In this document: one piece after another, positions 8,912-19,022 of the stretch
Position numbering within the stretch: the stretch's first letter is position 1
Layout of the letters: every line of letters begins with the position of its first letter
Assembly: GCF_052324685.1 (NCBI RefSeq)
Contig: NC_135213.1
Span: forward strand, 39,297,700 to 39,361,699
Origin: Brachyhypopomus gauderio
Lineage: Eukaryota > Chordata > Actinopteri > Gymnotiformes > Hypopomidae
Length of the DNA: 64,000 bases
Direction: 5' to 3'
The notes under the pieces: generated by a model
Databases searched by the model: none
Told to the model about the DNA's origin: nothing
What the model saw: the letters and a program-made list of their open reading frames with translations, nothing else
Translations under genes and position numbers: made by a program

Positions 8912-11215
8912 AATAATAATAAATAATAATAATCTTTATTTGTATAGCACCTTTCATACATACATGCAACTCAATGTGCTTTACAGTATAAATAAAAGAA
9001 ACATAAAAAGGAGAAGACAAAAAGGAAATGTTAGAAGAAATTAAAGTAAAATAACATAAAATGTAAAAAAGTAAAGTAAACAATATAATAAAAAAGTAAA
9101 GTAAATAAAACTAAAGTAAATATAAGAAGATAACAAAATATTAAAATTAAAGATAAAAAGAAATAATTAAATAAAGTGACAAATTATAAAAGAATAGACT
9201 AGAGTTTCTTAACTAAAAGCAGATCTAAACAGAAATGTTTTGAGACTGTTCTTGAAACTATTCAGGGATTAAATGCCTCTGAGCTCTTCAGGAAGAGAAT
9301 TCCAGAGCTTTGGGCCATAGTGTCTAAAAGCACCCTCGCCAATCTTTAATCGGCATCTAGGAATCACCAGTAGATTACTGTTTGAAGACCTCAGAGACCT
9401 GACTGGAACATATCTAACCATCATTTCACTGAGGTAAAGAGGGGCAAGACCATGAAGACATTTAAAAACCATGACTAGAACCTTAAAATCTATCCTAAAG
9501 CTGACAGGTAACCAGTGCAGTGAGTGGAGTGCAGGTGTAATATGATCTCTCTTTCACCTGTGGGTCAGAACCCTTGCAGCCGCATTCTGAACTCTCTGTA
9601 GGTGCGAAATAGAGCTCTTTGGAAGAGCAGACAGAACAGCGTTACAATAATCTAGCCTTGATGTGATAAATGCATGGACAAGTTTTTCACTGTCAGCAGG
9701 AGTGAGCATATCTCGGACCTTAGCAATGTTTCGAAGGTGAAAATAAGCTGTCTTGTATGTAGTCATGATGTGTGATTTGAAGCTGAGCTCATTATCAAAG
9801 GTGACGCCCAGGTTCTTAACACATTGTCTGGCATTCAGATTCATTTGATTTAAATATTTAAACATCATTTCTTTGTGAATCACTGCCAAGAACAAGAACT
9901 TCTGTCTTCTGTTTATTTAATTGCAGAAAATTGTCAGACATCCATGTCTGTATATCATCTATGCAGTCAAACAGTGAGCAAATTGATTTTAGGGCCTTAG
10001 GTTCTAGAGAAATGTAAAGTTGAGTGTCATCTGCATATTGATGATAACTAATACCATGTTTATTAATGATATGTGGTAACGGAAGCATATATAGGTTGAA
10101 TAGTAACGGCCCAAGAATTGATCCTTGGGGGACGCCACAAGTTATTTTTTGACGTGTGGAGGAAGAGGTACCTAATGCTACGTAGTAATCAAGCCCAGTT
10201 AGGTACGATCTAAACCAGTCTAAGACTAAGCCACTAAGGCCTACCCAGCTCTGTAGTCGATCAAGAAGAATTTCATGATCAACCGTGTCAAAAGCAGTGC
10301 TTAAATCCAGCAGAAAAAGGACTGAGAGTTTGCCTGCATCCGTATTCAATCTCAAGTCATTTACTACCTTAACTAGGGCTGTTTCAGTGCTGTGGAGAGC
10401 TCTGAAACCAGATTGAAAAGTGTCATTTATTTGATTTACTTTTACATAATCATTCAACTGGATTGACACAACTTTTTCAATGATTTTGCTAAGAAAGGAA
10501 AGGTTAGATATAGGTCGATAATTATTGAGAATTGTGGGATCAAGATTTCTGTTCTTTAATAGTGGTTTAACCGTTGCTGTTTTTAAAAAGTTAGGGAATT
10601 CACCCAATTGCAGAGACTGATTAACAATCGTTAGAACTTCATTTGCTAATGAGCTCAGAACCTGCTTGAAAAAGCATGTAGGTAAAGGGTCCAGTTCACA
10701 AGTAGAGGATTTTAGTGATGAGATCACATCAAGTAGTGTTGTCAACTTCTTGGAAATAAGACATATTAAAGTTAGGCTGAGTAACTGATATAAGGGTTGA
10801 TAGTCTATTAGTGCTTGTTGCTATGTTCTGCCTTATACTAGTAATCTTGTCCCTAAAAAATATTGCAAACTCATCACATTTTTCAACTGAAACAGTCTCA
10901 GGGAAGAAACAGGAGGTGGGGTTTACTAGCTGATCTATACTTCTGAACAAGACAGCCGAGTTATTATTTGATGAATTGATTAAGGTAGAGAAATAGTTTT
11001 TCCTTGCTGATTTCACTTCACTGTTGTAATTGTGCAATGTTGTTTTATAAATATCAAAATGTACTTGCAATTCTGACCTTCGCCAACGTCTCTCAGCCTG
11101 CCTACAATCTTGCCTAAATTTTACAATAGAAGGAGTGTAGATTAAACAGCGTGAATCTAATGTTATCAGACAAACTTGGGATACAAACTAAATCAATGAA
11201 AGTAAATCCAAAATA
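8912..11215 (-). mobile_element. L2/Rex1-type LINE, 5'-truncated and dead, copy A
   Basis: Antisense insertion in intron 7 of the unrecognised gene, with its 3' end only two bases from the donor of exon 7. Reverse transcriptase of the CR1/L2/Rex1 type is clear in 9858-10745: NNYRPISNLS, LLDLSTAFDTVDH, GVPQGSILGPLLFNLYM and the catalytic YHQYADDTQLY box. The upstream part is in 10729-11070, and the downstream parts in 9554-9895 and 9269-9472 (FRHYGPKLWNSLP). Two frameshifts (about 10735 and 9875) and an in-frame TGA at 9554-9556 break the frame. The endonuclease domain is missing. An adjacent (GT)n lies at 11252-11340. Confidence 0.85.
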
Positions 11216-11251
11216 TTGATTCTCCCTGTTTCTCTCTTTCTTTGCTCTTTC

Positions 11252-11252
11252 G

Positions 11253-11340
<88 letters not shown>
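11252..11340. repeat. (GT)n before the exon 8 acceptor, copy A
   Basis: About 44 GT units ending directly in tag, the acceptor of exon 8. The pyrimidine tract is thus replaced by alternating GT. Copy B has the same layout at 37294-37380. Confidence 0.8.
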
Positions 11341-11342
<2 letters not shown>

Positions 11343-11449
11343 GCTCTGATGAAGGGCAGGTTATAAGACTCGGTAGAAAGCTGAAAACTCCAACCAGAAT
11401 TCAGCGAAAGAAGAAAAGGATCCAAAGCGAGAGGAACAACTACAGCCCA

Positions 11450-12435
11450 ACTCCACCCTCTACACCCACTCCACCCTCTACACCCACTCCACCCTCTACA
11501 TCCCCTCCACCCTCTACATCCCCTCCACCCTCTACATCCCCTCCACCCTCTACACCCACTCCACCCTCTACATCCCCTCCACCCTCTACACCCACTCCAC
11601 CCTCTACACCCACTCCACCCTCTACACCCTCTACACCCCCTCCACCCTCTACACCCTCTACACCCTCTCCACCCTCTACACCCCCTCCACCCTCTACACC
11701 CCCTCCACCCTCTACACCCACTCCACCCTCTACATCCCCTCCACCCTCTACACCCACTCCACCCTCTACTTCCCCTCCACCCTCTACTTCCCCTCCACCC
11801 TCTACTTCCCCTCCACCCTCTACTTCCCCTCCACCCTCTACACCCACTCCACCCTCTACATCCCCTCCACCCTCTACATCCCCATCCACCCTCTACACCC
11901 ACTCCACCCTCTACATCCCCTCCACCCTCTACATCCCCTCCACCCTCTACACCCACTCCACCCTCTACACCCCCTCCACCCTCTACATCCCCTCCACCCT
12001 CTACACCCCCTCCACCATCTACACCCCCTCCACCCTCTACACCCCCTCCACCATCTACACCCACTCCACCATCTACACCCACTCCACCCTCTACATCCCC
12101 TCCACCCTCTACTTCCCCTCCACCCTCTACATCCTCTCCACCCTCTACACCCACTCCACCCTCTACACCCACTCCACCCTCTACATCCACTCCACCCTCT
12201 ACATCCCCTCCACCCTCTACACCCACTCCACCCTCTACACCCTCTCCACCCTCTACACCCACTCCACCCTCTACATCCCCTCCACCCTCTACATCCCCTC
12301 CACCCTCTACACCTTCTCCACCCTCTACATCCCCTCCACCCTCTACACCTTCTCCACCCTCTACACCCACTCCACCCTCTACACCCACTCCACCCTCTAC
12401 ACCTTCTCCACCCTCTACACCCTCTCCACCCCCGT
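11450..12435 (+). repeat. 18-bp coding minisatellite (Thr/Pro/Ser tract), copy A
   Basis: About 54 copies of an 18-bp unit, actccaccctctacaccc and variants (acatcc, acttcc), lying inside exon 8. In the gene frame it encodes TPPSTP/PPPSTS hexapeptides, a mucin-like, probably disordered and O-glycosylation-prone composition. A single-base insertion near 11884 (ccccatccacc for cccctccacc) switches the downstream half to a STLYTH/STLYIP frame. The unit has no stop in several frames of both strands, which is why long open frames appear on both strands here. It follows a Lys/Arg-rich segment of the gene. Confidence 0.9.
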
Positions 12436-12572
12436 CACCCTCTGCAGCTGTGAGACATCGCCCGTCTTACACAGGCACTAGAGAACAGGTATCTAGTGAC
12501 GTCTTTACTTTGGTCTCATTTTCCTGTTCATATTTAATAAATTTTAGTAATGTTGTGTGTGTGTGTGTGGTG

Positions 12573-12850
12573 GTTAGCCCGCACCCGCCTACAGCACGTA
12601 GTGTTAGGTAGACCCGCACCCGCCTTCAGCAGGTAGTGTTAGGTAGACCCGCACCCGCCTTCAGCAGGTAGTGTTAGATAGACCCGCACCTGCCTACAGC
12701 AGGTAGTGTTAGGTAGACCCGCACCCGCCTACAGCAGGTAGTGTTGGGTAGACCCGCACCCGCCTACAGCAGGTAGTGTTAGGTAGACACGCCTACAGCA
12801 GGTGGAGTTAGGGAGACCCACCTACAGTAGGAGGAGTTAGGGATCAGGTC
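12573..12850. repeat. 35-bp minisatellite in intron 8, copy A
   Basis: About six units of a 35-bp repeat (gtagacccgcacccgcctac ... agcaggtagtgttag) followed by two shorter, decayed units. The starts at 12601, 12636, 12671 and 12706 give the period. It is preceded by a short (GT)n at 12555-12568. Confidence 0.85.
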
Positions 12851-13621
12851 ACTCCCCCCAGCACACTGGCTTTCCTTTCTACGTGCCTTCTGAATAGCAT
12901 GTGACGTGAATACAGAGCCCTGTTCCCTAATGTGGGACGGGTCAGGACTTAAACTGGTGCTACACCATTCAAACACTTCAATCAGCACCTGTGTGTCATA
13001 ACCTGTGTATCATAAACAAGACATTACTCCCATATTCCTTGATAAACACAAGCTGAAACACTGAACCGTTTGCACTAAAACAATCTGCCACCAATTTAGC
13101 ACCAGTATCTTCCCCAGCCACATCAACCCACCTGTCCTGACTCTGGTGTCTCCTGTGCTGGTGTGTATGACGTGAACAGAAGGCGGAGAGCACGACCATG
13201 CTCCTAAATCAGAGCTTGAAACAGTCAGAGTGGGAGATCCGAGACCTGAGAGCAGTGCTTGCAGAGTCTGAGCGGGTCCACAAGGGGGCAGCAGGGAGGC
13301 AGGAGCAACAGAGCAGGAGCTGGGCTCAGGATATTCTCATGGAATGTGTGTGGCTACAGGAGCTGCTGACAGCCAATGGCATGCCTGCACACACCAAGCC
13401 CCTCCCACCCAGGTAAATATATACCTGTGTATGTGTGTTAATGACCATCCTTGTCTTTAACGTTGTAGTGAGAGTGTGCTAACCCTAACCTTGGCACTAC
13501 ATTAGGTACACAAGTCATTATACCTACACTGAACACATTAGGCACGGCTCTTTTCTAAATGCCTTTCGTAAGTGTGTAAATACACAGTGCAGCTCATCAT
13601 TTGGTTTGCACTATATCACTT

Positions 13622-14108
13622 CTACCCTGTTCAAATGCTAAATGTAAATGTGCCATATTTTGTCAATTTTGATTTTTTTCACCGCAATCGAAATTTGTCC
13701 TCCTGTTTTAACCCATTTGTGCAGTTAGAACACACACACACACACACACTAGTGATTACTAGGGGGCTGTGGATCACACGTGCCCAGAGCGGTGGGCAGC
13801 CCTAGCCCAGCGCCCGGGGAGCAGTTGGGGTTAGGTGCCTTGCTCAAGGGTACCTCAGTCATGGCCTCAGGTCTGGGAATCGAACCCATGACCCTCCTGT
13901 CACAAGACCAGTTCCCTATCACAGGACCATGACTGCCCCTTAACCGTACAAGTCTTGTTTCTCTGCTCTTGCCATCACTTTCCGCCCTAGTAATCACTAG
14001 TGTGTGTGTGTGTTCTAACTGCACAGGTGGGTTAAAAGCGGAGGACAAATTTCGATTGCGGTGTAAAAAATCACAATTGACAAAATATGGCACATTTACA
14101 TTTTATTT
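13622..14108. mobile_element. Fold-back element with SINE-like loop in intron 9, copy A
   Basis: Two arms of about 120 bp (13622-13755 and 13977-14108) are inverted copies: aaatgtgccatattttgtca on the left matches tgacaaaatatggcacattt on the right, and both continue through the Ig-like sequence caccgcaatcgaaatttgtc and (ac)n/(gt)n to actagtgattactag. The loop (about 13756-13976) holds a minus-strand tRNA-SINE-like body with a B-box (ggttcgattccc on -). It lies between exons 9 and 10 of the unrecognised gene. A transcript through this intron could form a very long hairpin. Confidence 0.7.
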
Positions 14109-14400
14109 ACAAATGTTTGCCAACTGTGATGAGCTAAAATTACTAGCACATCCTTCTGACTTTTGTTTTACAGGAAGCGTGCGGCTACAGGAGTCGATTT
14201 TGATGATGGAGATGATGCGTAATCTCTTCATGCTGATGAAATAACATGAAATGTTCCAGTTTTAATCCACCAACACTATCACTGTTACTAATCGGTATTT
14301 TTAAGTAGATAATATTAACAATACAAATGTTTTTTAAATCTCTATGGAACTATTGTAATGAATTATGAAGGTCGTATGATTTTAAGAATGGCATTTTTGA

Positions 14401-14406
14401 AATAAA
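14401..14406 (+). terminator. PolyA signal of the unrecognised gene, copy A
   Basis: AATAAA 178 bp after the stop codon at 14220-14222. The same signal follows the gene in copy B (40702-40707). Confidence 0.5.
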
Positions 14407-14469
14407 TATTCTATTTTAATTTCCTAAAAGAGTGATTTGTTTTGTTATGTATAAAATTTAAAACGAGTG

Positions 14470-15096
14470 CCTACATCAGTTCATCTCAAGAGTATGGAAT
14501 AAACCATTAAAAGTGAAGTTTGGTACTGCATAAAGTTGAAACGGATAAAACAATTCCAAAGATAAATAACCATATGCACATTTATATCTTAGAAAATATG
14601 AAATTCTATCAAGGTACTAAAGGATACTGTACAAGAAAATATAATACACAAGTTTTTAGAAAGGTCATTTTCATGGTTTGTTTGAATGGGGAGTACAGAA
14701 ACCAGCTTTTCTTTGCAAGCACATTCTTTAATCTGCTTTAATCTTAATCTGTTTTAACATAACTCCCTGACCTTATGTGTACCACTGCATACTACCTGCA
14801 CGTGGCCAGGTCTACTAATGTAGACCTACCAATGTAGACCTACACAAAGCAACAAGAAAGTGCAAGAAAGTATTTACGTGTTGCTCGGTAACATAAGTTT
14901 GTGAAACTTTTTGTAATGACAAAGTTTAATAAACATATCACAGTCTTCTGGCATTTATTATGCTCCTGTTAACTAAGAAATGGCGCTTGTAGAACTGTTG
15001 AAATGAAGCGTGATTTCAACTGAAATTGCAGCCGTGCTGACAGGGACGGACTGGGGAGAAAAAGTGGCCCGGGAGTTCCTGACAGACTGGCCCACT

Positions 15097-15135
<39 letters not shown>

Positions 15136-15760
15136 ATATATACTGTATATGAATCTATACATGGTACGTAGTGTATATGTGTAACGCTGGGACAGAAGCA
15201 GCAGGAGACAGAGGCTGAGGGTGACCGGGTGTGCTCTGTGTGGTTGTGGGCGTGCGTGTGACCGAGGGAGTGTGTGTAGGCGCCCTCTGGCGGCCTCCAG
15301 GCCGACCTACCGTGACAATATGTCAGCTTTTATTGTCATATGGACAATATTACTTCCAGCAATAATATGATTACAAAGCCACATATTGGTATATCAAAAT
15401 AACTAACAAACTTAACAACTTGACCCTGACAAAATACAGGGGAAAACAACTGGAAAGCTACTGAAACCTACATTGTTCACTCAGTGAGTAACCTCTGTAG
15501 CTTGTCTTTTCTCTCTCAGCTTTTCAGTGCCACCTTTACGTTTGGTAGTTTGTTTAGACCAGGGGTGCCCACACCTTTTCAGCTTGTGAGCTACTTATAA
15601 GATGACCTAGTCAAAATGATCTACCTACAATAAAAATGCAAAACAAATGTATTTCTTCTATATTATAATTATTATATTATATTATTTCAGTTATTATTGT
15701 TACTATTTAATAGTATTACTATTAATAATAGTATTGCTATTTAATAGTGTATTAAATCAA
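14470..15760. other. Intergenic stretch with transposon remnants, copy A
   Basis: No gene seen. Contains a piece starting at about 15047 (cggactggggagaaaaagtg, typical of decayed hAT elements), a (TA)n at 15102-15126, a G+C-richer block 15180-15320 of unknown origin, and a hAT-like end at 15561 (caggggtgcccacacctttt). The copy B counterpart is 40771-42050, with a much shorter (TA)n. Confidence 0.4.
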
Positions 15761-15764
15761 GGTC

Positions 15765-15980
15765 CAGGACCCCTTATATTTTACACGACGTCTTCCTTTT
15801 TTGATAGAAACACCTTCTCTCTCGTTACATTCATCCATCTCTGATTAGTTTAGTCTGATCGGGTTTGTTGTTCCCGCTGTCAGCGCTAATCTCGCGAGAA
15901 CTGACACTCAGGCTACTGCAGGTTGACTTTCTCGCGAGGCTAGCGACATAATTCAGTTTGGAGAGACACTTGAATGCTTA
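15765..15980. promoter_or_regulatory. TCTCGCGAGA promoter segment, A2
   Basis: Second copy of the segment at 3168-3385. The first palindrome is intact (15890-15899), while the second is degenerate (TCTCGCGAGG, about 15930-15939). The segment ends at a junction with the dispersed repeat at 15985. The block 2 THAP exon lies downstream on the same strand. Confidence 0.45.
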
Positions 15981-15984
15981 AAAA

Positions 15985-16300
15985 CACATCACAAAACAGC
16001 TTTACAATTGTATGGGTCCAGATCCCTAATGAGCGACAGAGATGACAGTGGTGAGGAAAAACTCCCTATGATGGTGGGGATTAGGAAGAAACCTCAGGAG
16101 GACCAAGACTCAAAAGCGAACCCATCCTCCATTGGGCGACCCGTTAGCATAAGTCTGTATTTATAATCCAAATATAGTTCTATAGTTATAGTTCTAATTC
16201 CAGGCCAAGCAGTCACAGTCCCATCAGTGCAGGTGGTGAACCTCAGATAGGAGTTGGCATCAGTGCGTCCTCTGTGGCAATGGCACATCCAACCAAAATG
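15985..16300. repeat. Dispersed fish repeat, copy A2
   Basis: Same repeat as at 270-600, here fused directly to the end of the promoter segment that ends near 15980. It keeps an extra stretch (about 16180-16235) missing from copy A1. Confidence 0.55.
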
Positions 16301-16763
16301 AATAAGTTCATAAAATGTGTTTAGAAATAATATTATGGCATTTCATAATAATAATAATAATCTCTCTAGGGCACAGGTTCGTTTACTACCCTTTCTGTAA
16401 CGTACTAATCAGGCAGACAAGGATCCAAGTGCGGATAATAGCCGTCTTTATTGAAACAATGATCACAGAGCTATCAAACAGGTGAGGGTGCCATCTAGTT
16501 GCAGCTCCATTGAATCCCCTGTGGTTCTTTGGCCTAAAGAGAGAGAGGAGAAAAAGACAGGAGAAAATGATTATTATGAGTATTGATGTGATATGAATTT
16601 GAATTTGTTGCACATCCTTGGTTGTTTTTTTATACGTGTAATGAGTGTATACGTATCCAGTAAGTGTTCTCTAATACTGTGTATTCACCCACTATGGGAT
16701 ATGTATATGGGTAGACAAAACTGAGTTGTCATGTGTGAGGAGTAAACTCACATCACTCTGCAG

Positions 16764-16916
16764 GCACATTTTGAGGCAGACCAGTTCATCAGAACCAAAC
16801 AGGGCAAGACCAGGCTGAGAGCAGATGCTGTTTGCACCATTTTTGTGCATCGCCCCGTACTCAGAAAGAGGAAGCCCCCTGCACAATACGAAATGACAGA
16901 AAGAAGAAACGGTTAA
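16764..16916 (+). pseudogene. THAP-domain exon, A2
   Basis: Same 153-bp exon as at 1046, in block 2. The His-Arg-Pro-Ala after the AVCTIF box is His-Arg-Pro-Val here. Sequence after the exon diverges from block 1 at about 16965, where block 2 has about 600 bp that block 1 lacks. In block 2 the TCTCGCGAGA promoter segment lies about 870 bp upstream on the same strand. Confidence 0.55.
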
Positions 16917-16964
16917 AAGATGGTCAGCTTGGAAACAAGAGCCAATCCACAAAGGTGAAAAACA

Positions 16965-17575
16965 GCAGGCAACTAATGTACACTAACAAGATAAATTAAA
17001 TACAACATAAATAATACAATAATAGAATACAAGTCTAGTATGGTTACATATGATTACATATATCATACTGTACTAGATTTTAGTATGTTGTATTCCTCTT
17101 TAGTCTTGTAAGATTCATTGATCAAAACTGCCACCCTAGTTTCAACTTACCTTGTGTTTTCAATCTCTCTTGATGATCTTCTCTCTCCCTTTGCCATCAA
17201 TCCAAAGTCTGCTGAGCATAATACAGATAATAGTCAACAGATTAACAAAACCTACAAACACTTGATCTATAAATTACACTGTTGTGTACTAGTTAGAAGT
17301 CTAAAATATGCATTCTAGTCAATATCAGCAGTGATGTATCACAAGAATGGCTCTCCTCCTTATTGTGCGTTATCTTAACGTTAATGGATATCCTCATTTC
17401 ACCTCCTCCACCCAACACACTCTACAATCACACTCAAATGTTTAACATCGCGTTTAGGTAAAATGGCATTAAGAGAGGAATTTACTATTAATAGGCTGTC
17501 AGTCGTTAATGTGAAAGCTCGCTAACCGTATTCGCGTTGTCTTAGCATAGAATTAGTTCCCTAAATCTGCTTATT
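16965..17575. other. Block 2-specific stretch, copy A
   Basis: About 600 bp between the THAP exon and the proline-rich segment that block 1 lacks. A+T-rich, no recognisable gene or repeat. It is either lost from block 1 or inserted into block 2. Copy B counterpart: 43254-43865. Confidence 0.4.
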
Positions 17576-17683
17576 AAGAGGTGGATAATTCACTAAAATG
17601 CTTTAATTCACATTTTAACGCACATGTTAATTTGATTCTGATGTCCTTATAATACACAATCAGATTTTTTAAGCGTACTAACC

Positions 17684-17911
17684 TGTAAAAGTGTATCACA
17701 GATGGTCCACTGGTCCAGCTTGACTGCGCTGCTCGTATTTGCTGTAATCAAACGTGTCCGTTGGAGTGAACGGAGATGGCGCGACTCTCTCGCTATATGG
17801 TTCTGGTTCAGAGGGACTAGGCAGGGGACGAGGTCTAGGAGGAGAGCCGAGGTCGGTACACGGGGAAGGCAGTAACACGGAGAGACCGCTCGGTACGTGG
17901 CATGGCACCAA
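17684..17911 (-). other. Proline-rich exon-like segment, A2
   Basis: Block 2 version of 1461-1712. The Pro/Ser-rich frame is open here from an ATG at 17911 to TGA (17696-17698), about 71 codons. In copy B the same segment is broken by a hAT insertion at 44194-44978. No domain is recognisable. Confidence 0.25.
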
Positions 17912-18025
17912 TACTTCACAAGAAGAGTGAGGGGGAAGATTAAATAGTTGCGATGGGGAGGCGCGATGAGCGGCAGGTGAACCGCATCTACACGGAGATC
18001 AAGTGCGGTTCCTCACACTTTCACT

Positions 18026-18577
18026 TCAGTGCTTGAACCATTTTCGCCATATGCTCCTCCACCATCGTCCCAGAGTTCTCTTCTCAGAGCCCTCAGCTCT
18101 CTTTATCTTTTCATTCTCCTTCATATTTTGTCTAAGTTCTTCTACTTCACTCAGTCGTGCCTTTTCATTTTCCTGGTAGAAGAAGATCTCGTGCCTAAGC
18201 TTGATCTTCTCCAGCTCCTCCCTCGCTGTGTACTCGGCCAACCTTCTCATCTCCTTTATACACGCCTCCTCCATTAGCTTCCTCTCCTCTTCGATGACCC
18301 TCTTTTCATCCTCCAGTTCCTTAAGTCTGTTCTTCATTTGTTCTCTCTCTCTTGCCCACTCCTTTTCCATCTTCTTGTACTCACTGACCATCTCTTTGTT
18401 TTGTATTTTCTCTGTGTCTACTCGATCTGTGGCTTTCTTAATCTTGGATATCATATTATCAATTCTCCTGTTGAACATCTCCTCCTGTTCACTCAGCGTC
18501 TGTGTGTAATCCTTTGTTTGTTCCTCACTTCTTTTCAGAATTTCACTTTCCATCTCAGTCTGTATACTGCAGTCCAT
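18026..18577 (-). CDS. Coiled-coil protein, 183 aa, A2 (29-codon deletion)
   Basis: Paralog of 1803-2441. It has the same start and the same GRWWRSIWRKWF end, but lacks 29 codons (the GELEEELRRNK to KKDGKP segment, including the Lys/Arg-rich part). The deletion is 87 bp, so the frame is kept. There are several substitutions in the first third (NRRIDNMISKIKK region). Keeping the frame through an 87-bp deletion and many substitutions hints at coding constraint, but that needs a dN/dS test. The upstream region differs from block 1 beyond the TATA box. Confidence 0.55.
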   Translation of the reverse strand: MDCSIQTEMESEILKRSEEQTKDYTQTLSEQEEMFNRRIDNMISKIKKATDRVDTEKIQNKEMVSEYKKMEKEWAREREQMKNRLKELEDEKRVIEEERKLMEEACIKEMRRLAEYTAREELEKIKLRHEIFFYQENEKARLSEVEELRQNMKENEKIKRAEGSEKRTLGRWWRSIWRKWFKH

Positions 18578-18764
18578 CTTCTTTCTTATAACTCTCCACT
18601 GTCCACTACTGTATTAATTAGTTGTATGTTCAGCTGTGATGCTGTACAGTCTTTCCTTTTTCTCTACAAATATCACACTGGTGTCGACTGCCTTGACGTG
18701 CGGCCTTATATACGTTCGGTTATGTTGTGTTATGTCGTTACTATAGAAACGAGAAGGGTAACGC

Positions 18765-18945
18765 TGCAGGCCGGAGCCCCGGTGGGCGTGGGTAAAGGGC
18801 GGAGCATGTGTCAATCATTTTCGACTGCAGCCAATCAGATACTAGACTTTTGTTGTCAATCAATTTTCATTAAGCCAATTATCAGCCAGAGTTAGCTGTC
18901 AATCATTTTTTACTGCAGCCAATCATCTTAACAGATCTGCCAAAA
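18765..18945 (-). promoter_or_regulatory. Duplicated CCAAT-box cluster upstream of coiled-coil gene A2
   Basis: Two near-repeats of gtcaatcatttt followed by actgcagccaatca (about 18811 and 18897) give CCAAT boxes within 80-240 bp upstream of the TATA box of the minus-strand gene. The same cluster is at about 45845-46030 in copy B. Block 1 copies lack it, because there the sequence changes to a retroposon tail just upstream of the TATA box. Confidence 0.35.
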
Positions 18946-19022
18946 GAAGGCGGATACTGCACGGAGAATCTCTTTAAACAGAAGTATATGCCGCTCTTAC
19001 ACAAAAGTAGCTGAATAAAAAC

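Larger units (their letters stand above)
4794..14222 (+). pseudogene. Unrecognised multi-exon gene with coding minisatellite, copy A (frame broken)
   Basis: Gene model from splice sites and phases: 4794-4863, 5790-5899, 6458-6510, 6965-7077, 7164-7331/7333, 7585-7698, 8864-8909, 11344-12488, 13180-13412, 14174-14222. Start is ATG then SSDVCSSV; the last exon ends GVDFDDGDDA-stop with polyA signal at 14401. Phases chain: exon 1 leaves one base joined in frame to exon 2 (GVEEVTSGFCLDP, leucine-rich helix), exon 6 is acidic (E/D run then SVCTEDFSSRF), exon 7 joins exon 8 in frame (DEGQTL then SSDEGQVI and a Lys/Arg-rich stretch), and exon 9 is a coiled coil (MLLNQSLKQSEWEIRDL) joined to a basic PPRKRAA. 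I do not recognise the family; charge pattern suggests a nuclear protein. Copy A has two extra bases near 7176 that break the exon 5 frame, and exon 8 has a one-base insertion in the repeat near 11884. Confidence 0.6.

Noticed and set aside
11114-12388. Long open frames on the minus strand over the minisatellite (Gly/Val/Glu-rich and CRGW-type repeats), also 37154-38689
   Set aside because: They exist only because the 18-bp unit has no stop in several frames of both strands. Their ends run into (GT)n and into the LINE, with no splice or promoter support.
12573-12850. 35-bp repeats that look like a CRISPR array
   Set aside because: Units are directly tandem without unique spacers, in a vertebrate intron.
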